Assembly (NCBI GenBank): GCA_964523885.1
Contig: CAZFYX010000018.1
Coordinates: forward strand, 1 to 64,000
Direction of reading: 5' to 3'
Length of the DNA: 64,000 bases
Source: SHXO01 sp964523885
GTDB taxonomy: Bacteria; Pseudomonadota; Gammaproteobacteria; Burkholderiales; SHXO01
The notes under the pieces were generated by a model. It worked only from the letters and a program-made list of their open reading frames with translations. It searched no databases and had not been told where the DNA came from. Shown in pieces: positions 51,414 through 60,098 of the stretch. The position numbers and the translations under genes are program-made. Numbering within the stretch: position 1 is the first letter of the stretch; each line of letters starts with the position of its first letter.

Positions 51414-51711
51414 CGTCGCCTCCCACGGCCGCATCGAAGAACCCGAGCGCTTGAAGCCGGATTTCAAGGTCCAGCACGTCCGCCACTGCCTGATGATGTT
51501 CGCGTTCAAGGAGCATCAGGCGCTCGATCAGTGGCGACAGATGTCCGGGCACTGCCTCCCGGAGTGCGGCGAGCAGGACCAGCTTGGCCGCGGAATACTG
51601 CTCTTCGTCCCGGCGTCGGCTTTGGGAGAGGGCTTCGCTCGGCATGTAGTCGTCCGGTATGTCGGACGACAGTTCGAGAAGTGACAGGGTGCTGCAGTTG
51701 GTTGGCGTCAT
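51397..51711 (-). CDS. Small protein upstream of the integrase
   Basis: 104 residues. It is acidic and helical (LVLLAALREAVPGHLSPLIERLMLLEREHH) with no recognised family. The 17-base overlap with the integrase start suggests translational coupling, so it may be a regulator or partner of integration. An inverted repeat (51748-51766) lies 37 bases upstream. Reality is supported by the overlap only. Confidence 0.5.
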   Translation of the reverse strand: MTPTNCSTLSLLELSSDIPDDYMPSEALSQSRRRDEEQYSAAKLVLLAALREAVPGHLSPLIERLMLLEREHHQAVADVLDLEIRLQALGFFDAAVGGDDGQPN

Positions 51712-51747
51712 GGAGGTTCCAATGGTGTCGATGCGGCGTTTGGCTTC

Positions 51748-51766
51748 GGTTAACTCGGGGTTAACC
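51748..51766. promoter_or_regulatory. Inverted repeat upstream of the integrase operon
   Basis: GGTTAAC (51748-51754) and GGTTAACC (51759-51766) are separated by TCGG; each contains the palindrome GTTAAC. The position suits an operator that controls the 51397-51711 gene and the integrase. Confidence 0.4.
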
Positions 51767-51907
51767 GGCCCGCGCTTGAGTTCGTTGCAGGCCGATTTGT
51801 CGGCGCCATGTAGGCAGCCTGGATGGATTGCGCTCGAAGTACACTGATTTCAGTGTAAGCGCGATTCCTTTAAACTCAGGTACTTTAGAGATCGGCGGAT
51901 TAGCGTA

Positions 51908-51936
51908 GAAACCGATCGAAACCGATCGAAACCGAT
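51908..51936 (+). repeat. Three 10-bp direct repeats next to attR
   Basis: The unit gaaaccgatc repeats at 51908, 51918 and 51928 (last copy one base short), directly before the att core. Phased repeats of helical-turn length beside an att core are often binding sites for integrase or excisionase. Confidence 0.85.
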
Positions 51937-51943
51937 TATATGA

Positions 51944-51988
51944 ACTTGTAATGCGAAGGTCGGGGGTTCGATTCCTCTATCCGGCACC
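51944..51988 (+). repeat. attR and displaced original 3' half of tRNA-Thr
   Basis: The core acttgtaatgcgaaggtc (51944-51961) is followed by a T arm GGGGG-TTCGATT-CCTCT and ATCCGGC-ACCA. Compared with the intact tRNA it differs only in the T stem (seven mismatches in 47 bases). It has no 5' half and is not a functional tRNA. Confidence 0.93.
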
Positions 51989-52162
51989 ATCTACACTCGC
52001 TCCCTGAGTGCACCAAGACTGCATCGAAGTGCAGTAACCCATTGATACATGTTGCGGAGCACGCTTTCTTCGCCACATGCAAGGTGCACGTAGCATCCGC
52101 CAGAGTGCCATCCAACGCACGATTCTCAGGCGGATCGAGAGGCGGATCAGGGAAGTGCTCGA
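51989..52162. other. Chromosomal flank after attR, no gene
   Basis: No CDS is supported between the tRNA remnant and the truncated integrase. The high-GC composition of the chromosome resumes here. Confidence 0.4.
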
Positions 52163-52345
52163 ATGGCGACGCGGCTGCTTGGTGCGAAGCTCAACCTTCT
52201 GTCGGTGCGCGACGTGTTGAGCGCACGCGATGGGGACAAGTCGGACGGAGGCGGACTGCTGCTGCGATGTGCAGCCGAGCGCGCCGCCTGGGTCTTCCGG
52301 TACACCAGCACCACTGGCAAGCGCCGGCTGACACAGTTGGAGACG
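52163..52345 (+). pseudogene. N-terminal remnant of a second integrase
   Basis: The frame from the ATG at 52163 gives LNLLSVRDVLSARDGDKSDG, then GGLLLRC and AAWVFRYTSTTGKRR, the arm-binding N-terminal domain (DUF4102 type) of tRNA-associated integrases. After about 60 residues the similarity stops; the frame ends at 52462 without core-binding or catalytic domains. Its place just after the tRNA 3' end is where an integrase of an earlier element would lie. Confidence 0.7.
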
Positions 52346-52486
52346 AAGTCGAATGGCTGCTACCAAGCGCCGTTTGACCGCCACGGCATGGTTCTACTGA
52401 AGACGCCGTCGGGCGAGCAGGCAAGTAGCAATATCGACCTGCAGCGGCCAGGCGAGCAATGAACCCGCCTACCGCTGCACTGATTC

Positions 52487-52735
52487 TTACTTCCTGCCGA
52501 AGGTCTCTTGAGCCTTGGTCATGTTGGAACTGGCATCTGCCATGAACTTCTTCTTCGCCTCAGCACTGCTGAAGCAGTACGTTTTGCCGCCAATCTTTTC
52601 ATTAACCGAGCAGTCGGTCTTTACGTGCTTCCCCAGAGACAGGCCGTACGCGCATTCGTCGTTGAACTCCCCGGTGGCAGCAATGCTGCTACCGGCAAAC
52701 AGACCAAAGACTGCCGCAACCAAGAGCTTTCTCAT
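52487..52735 (-). CDS. Small exported YHS-like protein
   Basis: 82 residues from the ATG at 52735, chosen for the GGAGG ribosome site seven bases upstream and the clean signal peptide MRKLLVAAVFGLFAGSSIAA. The mature part has a YHS-like pattern: CAYGLSLGKHVKTDCSVNEK, then GGKTYCFSSAEAKKKFMADA. YHS domains are linked to metal binding; the cysteines here could bind metal or form disulfides. It stands alone between the integrase remnant and the aldolase gene. Confidence 0.78.
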   Translation of the reverse strand: MRKLLVAAVFGLFAGSSIAATGEFNDECAYGLSLGKHVKTDCSVNEKIGGKTYCFSSAEAKKKFMADASSNMTKAQETFGRK

Positions 52736-52988
52736 CGCATTCCTCCGCATTTGTACCTTAACACCTACGCCGTGAGTGGCGCGTCTGTCATCGCAGCAAG
52801 TTTGGTTCCGCTCGCATGGGTTTGGATGACCTGATCGAGTCGGATGCCTTGGAGATCGTAGTGTCACGCTGGGAGCACCGCCGGGAACGGCTCGAGAGAT
52901 CCCTCCCCTCTCTGGTTAGTCTGGCGGTGCAAGGCAGTGCAGAGGGGACCTCACGCCCGTGTCATCCCGTTAGTCGCCTGGCTCCGAA

Positions 52989-53768
52989 CTACGAAGCAGC
53001 GCTCGCCATGTTCACCTGCTTCAGAAGATCCCGAAACGCGGCGGCGATGACGGCCGTGTCCTCCGACACGGCGACGCATGCGACGCCACGGTCAAGCCAT
53101 CGCCTTCCAGCCGCTGCTGTGGGCGCGAAAACCGCGGTGGCCTTGCCTTTCTCGGCGGCAGCCTGCACCACCTCCTGGACGGTTTCCACCACCTTGGGGT
53201 GCTCGGGCTGCAAACCCAGTCCGAGCGACTGTGACAGATCGACCGGGCCGATGAATACCGCATCCAGATCCGGAACGTCGAGAATCTCGGGCAGTGCTTC
53301 GATGCCCTCCCGGCCCTCGATCATTGCAATCACCGCCACGGACTGATTGGTCTGCTCGAACCAGCCGGGACCGGCGGTGAAGTCCGCCGCGCGCACCCAG
53401 GGATTCACGCCGCGCCGCCCGAGTGGCGCGAAGCGGGCTGCGCCGACCAACTCACGTGCCGCCTGGGCGCTCGTCACTTGCGGCACCAGTACGCCCGCAG
53501 CGCCTGCATCGAGGGCGGCGCCGATCAAGGCGCTCTCGTTCGCACGTACCCGAGCAATCGGCACGATGCCCCGCGCGCGGGCAGCGAGAATCAGGGGACC
53601 GAGCGCCTGGATGCCGTAGGGGCCATGTTCGAGATCGAGGACCACGAAGTCGAAGCCGGCGATGCCTATCATCTCGACCACCTCCACCGAGGAGATGATG
53701 GAGAACATGCCTATCATCCGAGCCCGCTGCACCAGCCGCTGCCGGAGCGCGGCACTGGGATTGGTCAC
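52989..53768 (-). CDS. HpcH/HpaI-family aldolase
   Basis: 259 residues. Family members cleave or form 2-keto-3-deoxy or 4-hydroxy-2-oxo acids with a divalent metal. Motifs: FDFVVLDLEHGPYGIQAL, ARVRANE, the metal ligand Glu in VIAMIEGREGIEALPE and Asp in AVFIGPVDLSQSLGL. Length is typical of 2-keto-3-deoxy-L-rhamnonate or 4-hydroxy-2-oxoheptanedioate aldolases. The substrate cannot be assigned. No transporter or catabolic partner is adjacent. Confidence 0.9.
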   Translation of the reverse strand: MTNPSAALRQRLVQRARMIGMFSIISSVEVVEMIGIAGFDFVVLDLEHGPYGIQALGPLILAARARGIVPIARVRANESALIGAALDAGAAGVLVPQVTSAQAARELVGAARFAPLGRRGVNPWVRAADFTAGPGWFEQTNQSVAVIAMIEGREGIEALPEILDVPDLDAVFIGPVDLSQSLGLGLQPEHPKVVETVQEVVQAAAEKGKATAVFAPTAAAGRRWLDRGVACVAVSEDTAVIAAAFRDLLKQVNMASAAS

Positions 53769-54174
53769 GTAGTTTTCCTCCGTTACGATCGGGTGGCGTC
53801 CCGATCATAGCGAAGCCGGGGCAGTGCCGTGCAGGCGTGATGCTGCGCGCGCCGCTCATCGTACGGAGTGAATGTGCAGATCTGACGTACCGATTCCGTC
53901 TTCAACCCGTGCGCCGGCGACAGCTTCTGGCCGACCTGGGACGACGGCAGCAGTGATGCGAAGCGGTTCGGCGACTCTGTCGCGCAACCGGGCGCGCTAT
54001 GCGTTGCGCCATCAATGCCCACAGTTCGTCGCTTGCCGGCAACTGCGGGCACGCCAGCCAGAGCTACCGGGATAAGGCGCGCAGGCCAGCAGGGAAGTCA
54101 ACTCGCCCTCCAGTTTTCTGGCGGGCGGTCGAATTTACGATTGCCTCACAGTCTTCCACGCCGGAGGGTAATCC
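53769..54174. other. Intergenic region, no supported gene
   Basis: 406 bases. Open frames exist on both strands but none resembles a protein family or has a ribosome site, except for the small gene that follows at 54175. Confidence 0.4.
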
Positions 54175-54375
54175 ATGAGCGAGCACGCAGTCAGCGCACC
54201 CAGCTTCGACACCATTCAGGACCTGACCCAGCAGATCCTCAGCGGTTCAGTCGAACGAGCAGATTGGGAGTCGTTGCGAAAGCTCTTTTCGGAGCAGAAG
54301 GACAGGATGAAGGTAGCGGCGTGGCACAGGCTCGCCAATTGGGCGCGCTCCCAAGGCATCGAGTGGAGGATATAG
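54175..54375 (+). CDS. Small hypothetical protein
   Basis: 66 residues with a strong ribosome site (CGGAGGG) seven to eight bases before the ATG, which is the main support. Predicted helical: TIQDLTQQILSGSVERADWE, then LRKLFSEQKDRMKVAAWHRL. No family is recognised and no neighbour suggests a role. Confidence 0.5.
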   Translation: MSEHAVSAPSFDTIQDLTQQILSGSVERADWESLRKLFSEQKDRMKVAAWHRLANWARSQGIEWRI

Positions 54376-54912
54376 CCCCGCACCCAGCTCGCCCCCTCTG
54401 TGGACGCGACCGTAGTCTTTCGACCGCGGGCTTAGATCCGCAACACTTTCTCGGTTGCGCCACGAATCCGTGTCATTTGCCGCTGGCATGCGACAGTCGC
54501 CTTGTATTTCTGAGACCGAGAAGCACCTGGCGGAGCGGGCGAAAGCGAACGCAAGGGTGAGGGACTACCGGGTCGGCTTCGAGGTACGCGGAGCCACATG
54601 AGCGATCTGGCGGAACCGAACCTGCTTGCAGCCTATGTAGTGCAGCGCGGTCGCCTCGTCCCTGAACCTTCGGCCGGGATTCTCGATGGTCTCATCGCAC
54701 TGGCTCTGCTCGGCACTGGCTGGCGAGCTAGACGATCGCGAGGCGCAGCGTCCCCGAAGCATCGTCCTCGGTAAGCCAGCACTGCGCCAGCGAGCGGATG
54801 AACGCGCCGGGCCGGAACCGGCGCGCGTGTGCCTGCAATGAAGGCGCCTATCGCTTCCTGACGATGCAGGCGGTAGCATGACGGCCTCCGATGATTCCGT
54901 CATTGTTGCCAC
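54376..54912. other. Intergenic region, no supported gene
   Basis: 537 bases in which I see no convincing CDS, RNA or repeat. Open frames on either strand look like arginine- and serine-rich high-GC artefacts. Possibly decayed sequence near the old integration site. Confidence 0.4.
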
Positions 54913-55281
54913 ATGTCCATTCGACTCTCGTGTGCGGTATCCGGCGCCGCATTGGTCCTGTTCGTCACCCTGCGTGCGTCTAGCGCGGGCGCCGACACCA
55001 ACGACGCCAACACCCTAGCCGACGCCCAGCGCCGCCTGAAGGACGCCGGCGCCCAACTCGACCGCGCCCAGGCGGACGCCGACCGCGCGCAGCGGGGCCT
55101 CAAGAGCGCGCAGGAAAGCCTGGAGCAGGCGCAGCGCGAAGTCGAGAAGAAGCGCGCCCAGCTGGAGCAGGCCACCCAGGCCAAGGCCAAGGCCGACGAG
55201 CAGCTGGCCCAGATGCAGGGGCAGTACAAGGATGCGCGGGACGTGATCGAGAAGCTCTACGACGCCCGCCAGCAGCGCTGA
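54913..55281 (+). CDS. Exported coiled-coil protein
   Basis: 122 residues. A signal peptide (about 1-27, SCAVSGAALVLFVTLRASSA) is followed by a continuous coiled coil rich in Ala, Gln, Glu and Lys (AQLDRAQADADRAQRGLKSA, REVEKKRAQLEQATQAKAKA). Such small periplasmic coiled coils are often envelope proteins; no family function is known. The two candidate small RNAs that follow are on the opposite strand and end just beyond its stop. Confidence 0.75.
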   Translation: MSIRLSCAVSGAALVLFVTLRASSAGADTNDANTLADAQRRLKDAGAQLDRAQADADRAQRGLKSAQESLEQAQREVEKKRAQLEQATQAKAKADEQLAQMQGQYKDARDVIEKLYDARQQR

Positions 55282-55304
55282 CCGGCGATCCACGGGCGAC
55301 GGGC

Positions 55305-55365
55305 AAAAAAAAGGCAGCGGGGGAGGACCGCTGCCTGGAGTTCCCCATACAGGGGAGGAGACCTG
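55305..55365 (-). ncRNA. Candidate small RNA, tandem copy A
   Basis: Read on the minus strand: CAGGTCTCCTCCCC, a small TCCCC/GGGGA hairpin, then a terminator-type hairpin GGCAGCG/CGCTGCC whose loop is GTCCTCCCC, followed by eight T. Both loops or flanks present CCTCC, complementary to ribosome sites. The same layout recurs in copy B at 55420-55486. No CDS overlaps. Resembles in style the CcsR and other anti-Shine-Dalgarno small RNAs; identity is not established. Confidence 0.6.
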
Positions 55366-55419
55366 TGCCTGTTAGCGGCACCCGGGCGGGAAACTTTAGG
55401 GGGCGGGAGAAAATCAGGC

Positions 55420-55486
55420 AAAAAAATGGGCAGCGAGGGGGAGGAAGCCTGCTGCCCTTAGTTCCCCAACAGGGGGAGGAGACCTG
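55420..55486 (-). ncRNA. Candidate small RNA, tandem copy B
   Basis: Minus strand: the same CAGGTCTCCTCCCC start, a TCCCC/GGGGA hairpin, then GGGCAGC/GCTGCCC with a 16-base loop containing TTCCTCCCCC, followed by ATTTTTTT. It lies 121 bases upstream (in the minus direction) of copy A. The preserved C-rich loops in spite of stem changes suggest selection on the loops. No convincing promoter was found. Confidence 0.6.
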
Positions 55487-55802
55487 AAACCCGTAACGTC
55501 ACGACACTGCCAAAGCTTGAGGGCCGGAGGCCGTATTCCCCGCCCCCAACCATCGCCCTCACCTCTGCAACACTCATGCCAGTTCGGACTGGCGTCGCGG
55601 TCTTTTACAGGCGGTCGTGGCGCGTGTCGCAGCCGCTGCCCACAGATCCAGAGGTGAAGCCGTCCTGCGGCCGATCGGCCACCAGGTCCCGGAGTGTCGG
55701 AAAAGGCGCCAGTGACCGGGCCGAATCGCCCCCGCTTGCCGGCCTGGCGCACCCCGCTGACCTCGGGCGTCACCCCCGGGAAGGCGAGCGGTGGCGGTAG
55801 GC

Positions 55803-55808
55803 TATACT
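55803..55808 (+). promoter_or_regulatory. -10 element of sucCD
   Basis: TATACT 43 bases before the sucC ATG. No good -35 element is visible at the normal spacing. Confidence 0.45.
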
Positions 55809-55851
55809 CGCGCCATTCCTTCCTTCCCTCCGCACTGCGGCAACGATTGCG

Positions 55852-57018
55852 ATGAAGATCCACGAGCATCAGGCCAAGGAGGTGCTCCGCGGCTACGGTG
55901 TCGTCACACCTCGCGGCATTCCCTGCTTCGACGTCGACCAGGCAGTAGCCGCCGCGCGCGAGCTCGGTGGACCGGTCTGGGTGGTCAAGGCGCAGATCCA
56001 CGCCGGCGGCCGCGGCAAGGGCGGCGGGGTGAAGCTCGCGCGCAGCCTCGAGGAGGTCCGCGAGCACGCCTCCCGTATCCTCGGCATGCAGCTGGTGACC
56101 CACCAGACCGGCCCGGAGGGCCAGAAGGTGCGCCGCCTGCTCATCGAGGAGGGCGCCGACATCAAGAAGGAGCTGTATGTCGGCATGGTGGTCGATCGCG
56201 GCTCGCAGCGCGTGGTGCTGATGGCGTCCAGCGAGGGCGGGATGGACATCGAGGAGGTCGCGGCGAAGACCCCCGAGAAGATCCACAAGGTCGCCATCGA
56301 TCCGGCGGCGGGGCTGCGCGACGACGAAGCGGCTGACATCGCGCGCCGCATCGGCATCCCGCAGGCGTCCGCGGCGCAGGCCGTGACGCTGTTCAAGAGC
56401 CTGTACCGCGCCTTCGACGAGACCGATGCGTCGCTGCTCGAGATCAACCCGCTGGTGCTCACCGGTGACGGGCGCGTGGTGGCCCTCGACGGCAAGATCA
56501 ACTTCGACGACAACGCGCTGTTTCGCCATGCGGACCTGGTGGCGATGCGCGATCTGGACGAGGAGGATCCGGCCGAGATCGAGGCGTCGAAGCACGGGCT
56601 GTCGTACATCTCGCTGGACGGGAACATCGGCTGCCTGGTCAACGGCGCCGGGCTCGCGATGGCGACGATGGACATCATCAAGCTCTACGGGGCATCGCCG
56701 GCCAACTTCCTCGACGTCGGCGGCGGTGCCACGACCGAGAAGGTCACCGAGGCCTTCAAGCTGATGCTCGCCAATCCGCGCGTGAAGGCGATCCTGGTGA
56801 ACATCTTCGGCGGCATCATGAAGTGCGACGTGATCGCCACGGGCGTGGTCGAGGCGGCGCGGCAGGTCAGGCTGGGCGTGCCGCTGGTGGTGCGCCTGGA
56901 AGGCACCAACGTCGAGCTCGGCAAGAAGATCCTGGCCGAGTCGGGCCTGCCGATCATCTCGGCCTCCAACATGGCGGACGCTGCCCAGAAGGTGGTGGCC
57001 GCCGTCCGCGGACAGTGA
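55852..57018 (+). CDS. sucC: Succinyl-CoA synthetase beta subunit
   Basis: 388 residues. With SucD it interconverts succinyl-CoA and succinate with substrate-level phosphorylation in the citric acid cycle. The ATP-grasp domain begins MKIHEHQAKEVLRGYGV; nucleotide-binding VKAQIHAGGRGKGGGVKLA, the metal-site region EINPLVLTGDGRVVALDGKI and the C-terminal GGIMKCDVIATGVVEAA are present. Length equals the E. coli protein. sucD follows after 32 bases. Confidence 0.98.
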   Translation: MKIHEHQAKEVLRGYGVVTPRGIPCFDVDQAVAAARELGGPVWVVKAQIHAGGRGKGGGVKLARSLEEVREHASRILGMQLVTHQTGPEGQKVRRLLIEEGADIKKELYVGMVVDRGSQRVVLMASSEGGMDIEEVAAKTPEKIHKVAIDPAAGLRDDEAADIARRIGIPQASAAQAVTLFKSLYRAFDETDASLLEINPLVLTGDGRVVALDGKINFDDNALFRHADLVAMRDLDEEDPAEIEASKHGLSYISLDGNIGCLVNGAGLAMATMDIIKLYGASPANFLDVGGGATTEKVTEAFKLMLANPRVKAILVNIFGGIMKCDVIATGVVEAARQVRLGVPLVVRLEGTNVELGKKILAESGLPIISASNMADAAQKVVAAVRGQ

Positions 57019-57050
57019 GACGCGCCCCGCGTCGCTAGGAATCCCGATCC

Positions 57051-57929
<879 letters not shown>

Positions 57930-57946
57930 CCAGGAGGCTGCGAACG

Positions 57947-58375
57947 ATGAAGATCCTGATCCCCGTCGACGGCTCCGACAACGCGCTGCGCGCCGTGCGG
58001 CACGTGCTCGCCACGCGCGCGTGGTACGCAACGCCGGTCGTGGTGCAGCTGCTCAACGTCCAGCCGCCGGTGGCGTCCGGCGCGGTGAAGATGTTCATCT
58101 CCAAGGAGCAGCTGCAGGAATACTACGAGGACGAGGGACAGGCGGCGCTGAAGGCCGCCCGCGAGCTGGTGCAGGCAGCCACCGGGGTCGAATGCCACGC
58201 GCGCGTGGGTGTCGGGGACGTGGCGAGCACCGTCGCGTCGGTCGCCTCGGCGGAGCACTGCGACCTCGTGGTGATGGGCACGCGCGGCATGGGCGCGATC
58301 GCGAACATGGTGCTCGGATCGGTCGCAACCAAGGTCATTCACCTCTCCCCGGTGCCGGTGCAGCTGGTGCGCTGA
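57947..58375 (+). CDS. Universal stress protein
   Basis: 142 residues with the UspA fold and the ATP-binding motif GTRGMGAIANMVLGSVATKVIH (Gly-x2-Gly-x9-Gly-Ser type). The start MKILIPVDGSDNALRAV is typical. It follows sucD closely and may be cotranscribed. Its 3' end overlaps a convergent small gene by 41 bases. Role: nucleotide-dependent stress response, not further defined. Confidence 0.93.
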   Translation: MKILIPVDGSDNALRAVRHVLATRAWYATPVVVQLLNVQPPVASGAVKMFISKEQLQEYYEDEGQAALKAARELVQAATGVECHARVGVGDVASTVASVASAEHCDLVVMGTRGMGAIANMVLGSVATKVIHLSPVPVQLVR

Positions 58376-58553
58376 CGTCCGCCCGCGCCTCGGCGACCAG
58401 CGCTTCGAGGCACGCACGGCAGTAGCACGAGGCTCCCGCCGGGGGCACCGGCAGCCTCGGTGGAATCGCGCTCGCACACCAGCACGGCTCGCTCGAGCCG
58501 ATCCCGCAGCGGTTGTCGCCCCCACAGCGGGGACAGTGATCGGATGTGCTCAT
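58335..58553 (-). CDS. Cysteine-rich CWC-family protein
   Basis: 72 residues from the ATG at 58553. The pattern CPRCGGDNRCGIGSSEPCWC, then CYCRACLEAL, matches the cysteine-rich CWC family, small proteins likely to bind zinc. Function is unknown. It overlaps the 3' end of the universal stress gene on the opposite strand. Confidence 0.8.
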   Translation of the reverse strand: MSTSDHCPRCGGDNRCGIGSSEPCWCASAIPPRLPVPPAGASCYCRACLEALVAEARADVSAPAAPAPGRGE

Positions 58554-58695
58554 GTTCCTCGCTCCACGCATCCTCGCATTCTAAGCGCCCCGGAAAGCGG
58601 TGGCCTGAACGCGCAGCGGGGGGCGCAGAGCAAAACAGCAGCAGGCGGTTCCTCCGCGTACCTCTGCAGCCGACGCGGTTCCTGGAACGTTGTGG

Positions 58696-59982
58696 TCAGG
58701 CCGCGGACAGGCGGTTGTTGGCCCAGGTCAGCCGGTCGATCAGGATGCGCAGGAAGGCCTTGTTCATCTCCTTCTGCAGCGTGTCGGAGGACTGGCTCAG
58801 GTCGGCCGCGCGGATCTCGATCACGCTGAGCAGCGACAGCGAGCTGATGGTGGTGGTGCGGCGCGTCTGCGTCTCGCTGAAGTAGAGCATCTCGCCGAAA
58901 CAGTCGCCGGGCCGCAGGATGTTGAGCAGCCGCCCGGCCTTGGTCACCTTGGCCTCGCCGTTGGTGATGATGAAGAAGCTGTCCCCGGTGTCGCCCTCGC
59001 GGATCACGCTCTGCTCGGCGAGGAACTTGCGCCACTGCGTGATGCGCACCGCCTCCCACAGCTCCTGGTCGCGGAAGTCCTTGAAGAAGGACAGGCTGCG
59101 CAGCGTGTTGAACTTGTCGGTGTCCGAGATGTTGTCGCTGGGCACTTCCAGGCTGCGGTAGGAGTGCGTCAGCTCGCGCGAGAAGTCGCCCCAGCTCGGG
59201 TAGCGGTTGTCCGGATCCTTCTCCAGGCAGCGCAGCACGACGGCATCGAGCTCCGGCCGGATCTCGCGCCGGAACGTGCTCGGCGGCACCGGCGGGATGT
59301 TCACCACCTGGTAGAGCAGGCTGGCCTTGCTGGACGCCCGGAACGGCAGCTTGCCGGTCAGCATCTGGTACATGAGCACGCCCAGCGAGTAGATGTCGGT
59401 GCGGAAGTCGAGCTCCTTGTCCTGCACCTGCTCGGGTGACATGTAGGCGGGCGAGCCGACGCCCTTGAGATGGGTGTGCTCGGCCTCGTCGTAGAGTGCG
59501 GCGCCGAAGTCGCTGATCTTGATGTCGCTCTCGCCGCTGATCAGGATGTTGGCTGGCTTGATGTCGCAGTGGATCACGCCATGGCGCTGGGCGAAGGCCA
59601 GGGCCAGGCTGCACTTGAACACGATCTCGACCACCTTGCTGACCGGCAGCAGGTTGGCGATGTCGCAGAAGTGCTCCAGCGTGCGCCCGCGCACGTACTC
59701 CATCACGATGTACGACAGGTTGTCTTCGCTGACCGCGTCGTAGATCGCCAGGATGTGCGGGTGGAACAGCTTGCCCACCAGCGCCGCTTCGTTCAGGAAC
59801 ACGCGGCGGAAGCGCCGCTCCAGGTCGGTGTCGGCGCCGGAGTGGGTCCGCACCACCTTGATCGCGACCTCGCGTCCCGCGAACGGGTCGCGGGCGAGGT
59901 ACACGACGCTGGTGGCGCCCCGGCCGAGCTCGCGCTCGATGGGATACTTGCCGATCTTCTCGGGAGGCGGGGCGGCGCTCAT
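58696..59982 (-). CDS. Ser/Thr protein kinase with cyclic-nucleotide-binding domain, HCD type
   Basis: 428 residues from the ATG at 59982. Kinase domain (about 10-275): IERELGRGATSVVYLARDPF, VAIKVV, and DFGAALYDEAEHTH. The catalytic loop reads VIHCDIKPANIL: the usual Arg of HRD is Cys, making it a non-RD kinase. The C-terminal cNMP-binding domain (about 300-420) has the cassette CFGEMLYFSETQTRRTTTI; the Arg-Thr corresponds to Arg-Ser of CRP, a change often linked to cGMP tolerance. It is a paralogue of the kinase at 30098-31441. The neighbouring genes have no obvious link to it. Confidence 0.92.
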   Translation of the reverse strand: MSAAPPPEKIGKYPIERELGRGATSVVYLARDPFAGREVAIKVVRTHSGADTDLERRFRRVFLNEAALVGKLFHPHILAIYDAVSEDNLSYIVMEYVRGRTLEHFCDIANLLPVSKVVEIVFKCSLALAFAQRHGVIHCDIKPANILISGESDIKISDFGAALYDEAEHTHLKGVGSPAYMSPEQVQDKELDFRTDIYSLGVLMYQMLTGKLPFRASSKASLLYQVVNIPPVPPSTFRREIRPELDAVVLRCLEKDPDNRYPSWGDFSRELTHSYRSLEVPSDNISDTDKFNTLRSLSFFKDFRDQELWEAVRITQWRKFLAEQSVIREGDTGDSFFIITNGEAKVTKAGRLLNILRPGDCFGEMLYFSETQTRRTTTISSLSLLSVIEIRAADLSQSSDTLQKEMNKAFLRILIDRLTWANNRLSAA

Positions 59983-60098
59983 AGGGAGTCGGCGCCCGGG
60001 CTGACAGGGCGCCAACTACCGAAGATCGGCAGAAAATCCGCAGGCTTGAGGTTACTTTCCTTGTGCGGAGCGCCCCGGTCGGGCGCAGGGTCTTGGCC

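Larger units (their letters stand above)
37593..51961. mobile_element. tRNA-Thr integrative element carrying Hachiman defence
   Basis: About 14.4 kb between direct repeats in the tRNA-Thr gene. It has an integrase next to the right end, an AlpA-like regulator, a primase/ATPase, a repeat-rich putative origin and a defence cargo at the left end. Base composition is lower in GC and richer in A/T codons than both flanks, most strongly from 38 to 44.4 kb. No conjugation or virion genes are visible, so it may be a mobilisable or satellite-like island. Confidence 0.92.

Noticed and set aside
51944..51988. Second functional tRNA gene
   Set aside because: Only the 3' half from the anticodon loop is present; the sequence before it is the element's repeat region.
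54565..54912. 115-codon minus-strand frame
   Set aside because: Arg/Ser-rich with no ribosome site or family motif, typical of noncoding high-GC DNA.
59983..60010. Sigma-54 promoter for the minus-strand kinase (TTGGCGCC... with GC 12 bases on)
   Set aside because: The -12 part is poor and the site would place the start point at or within the start codon, leaving no leader.
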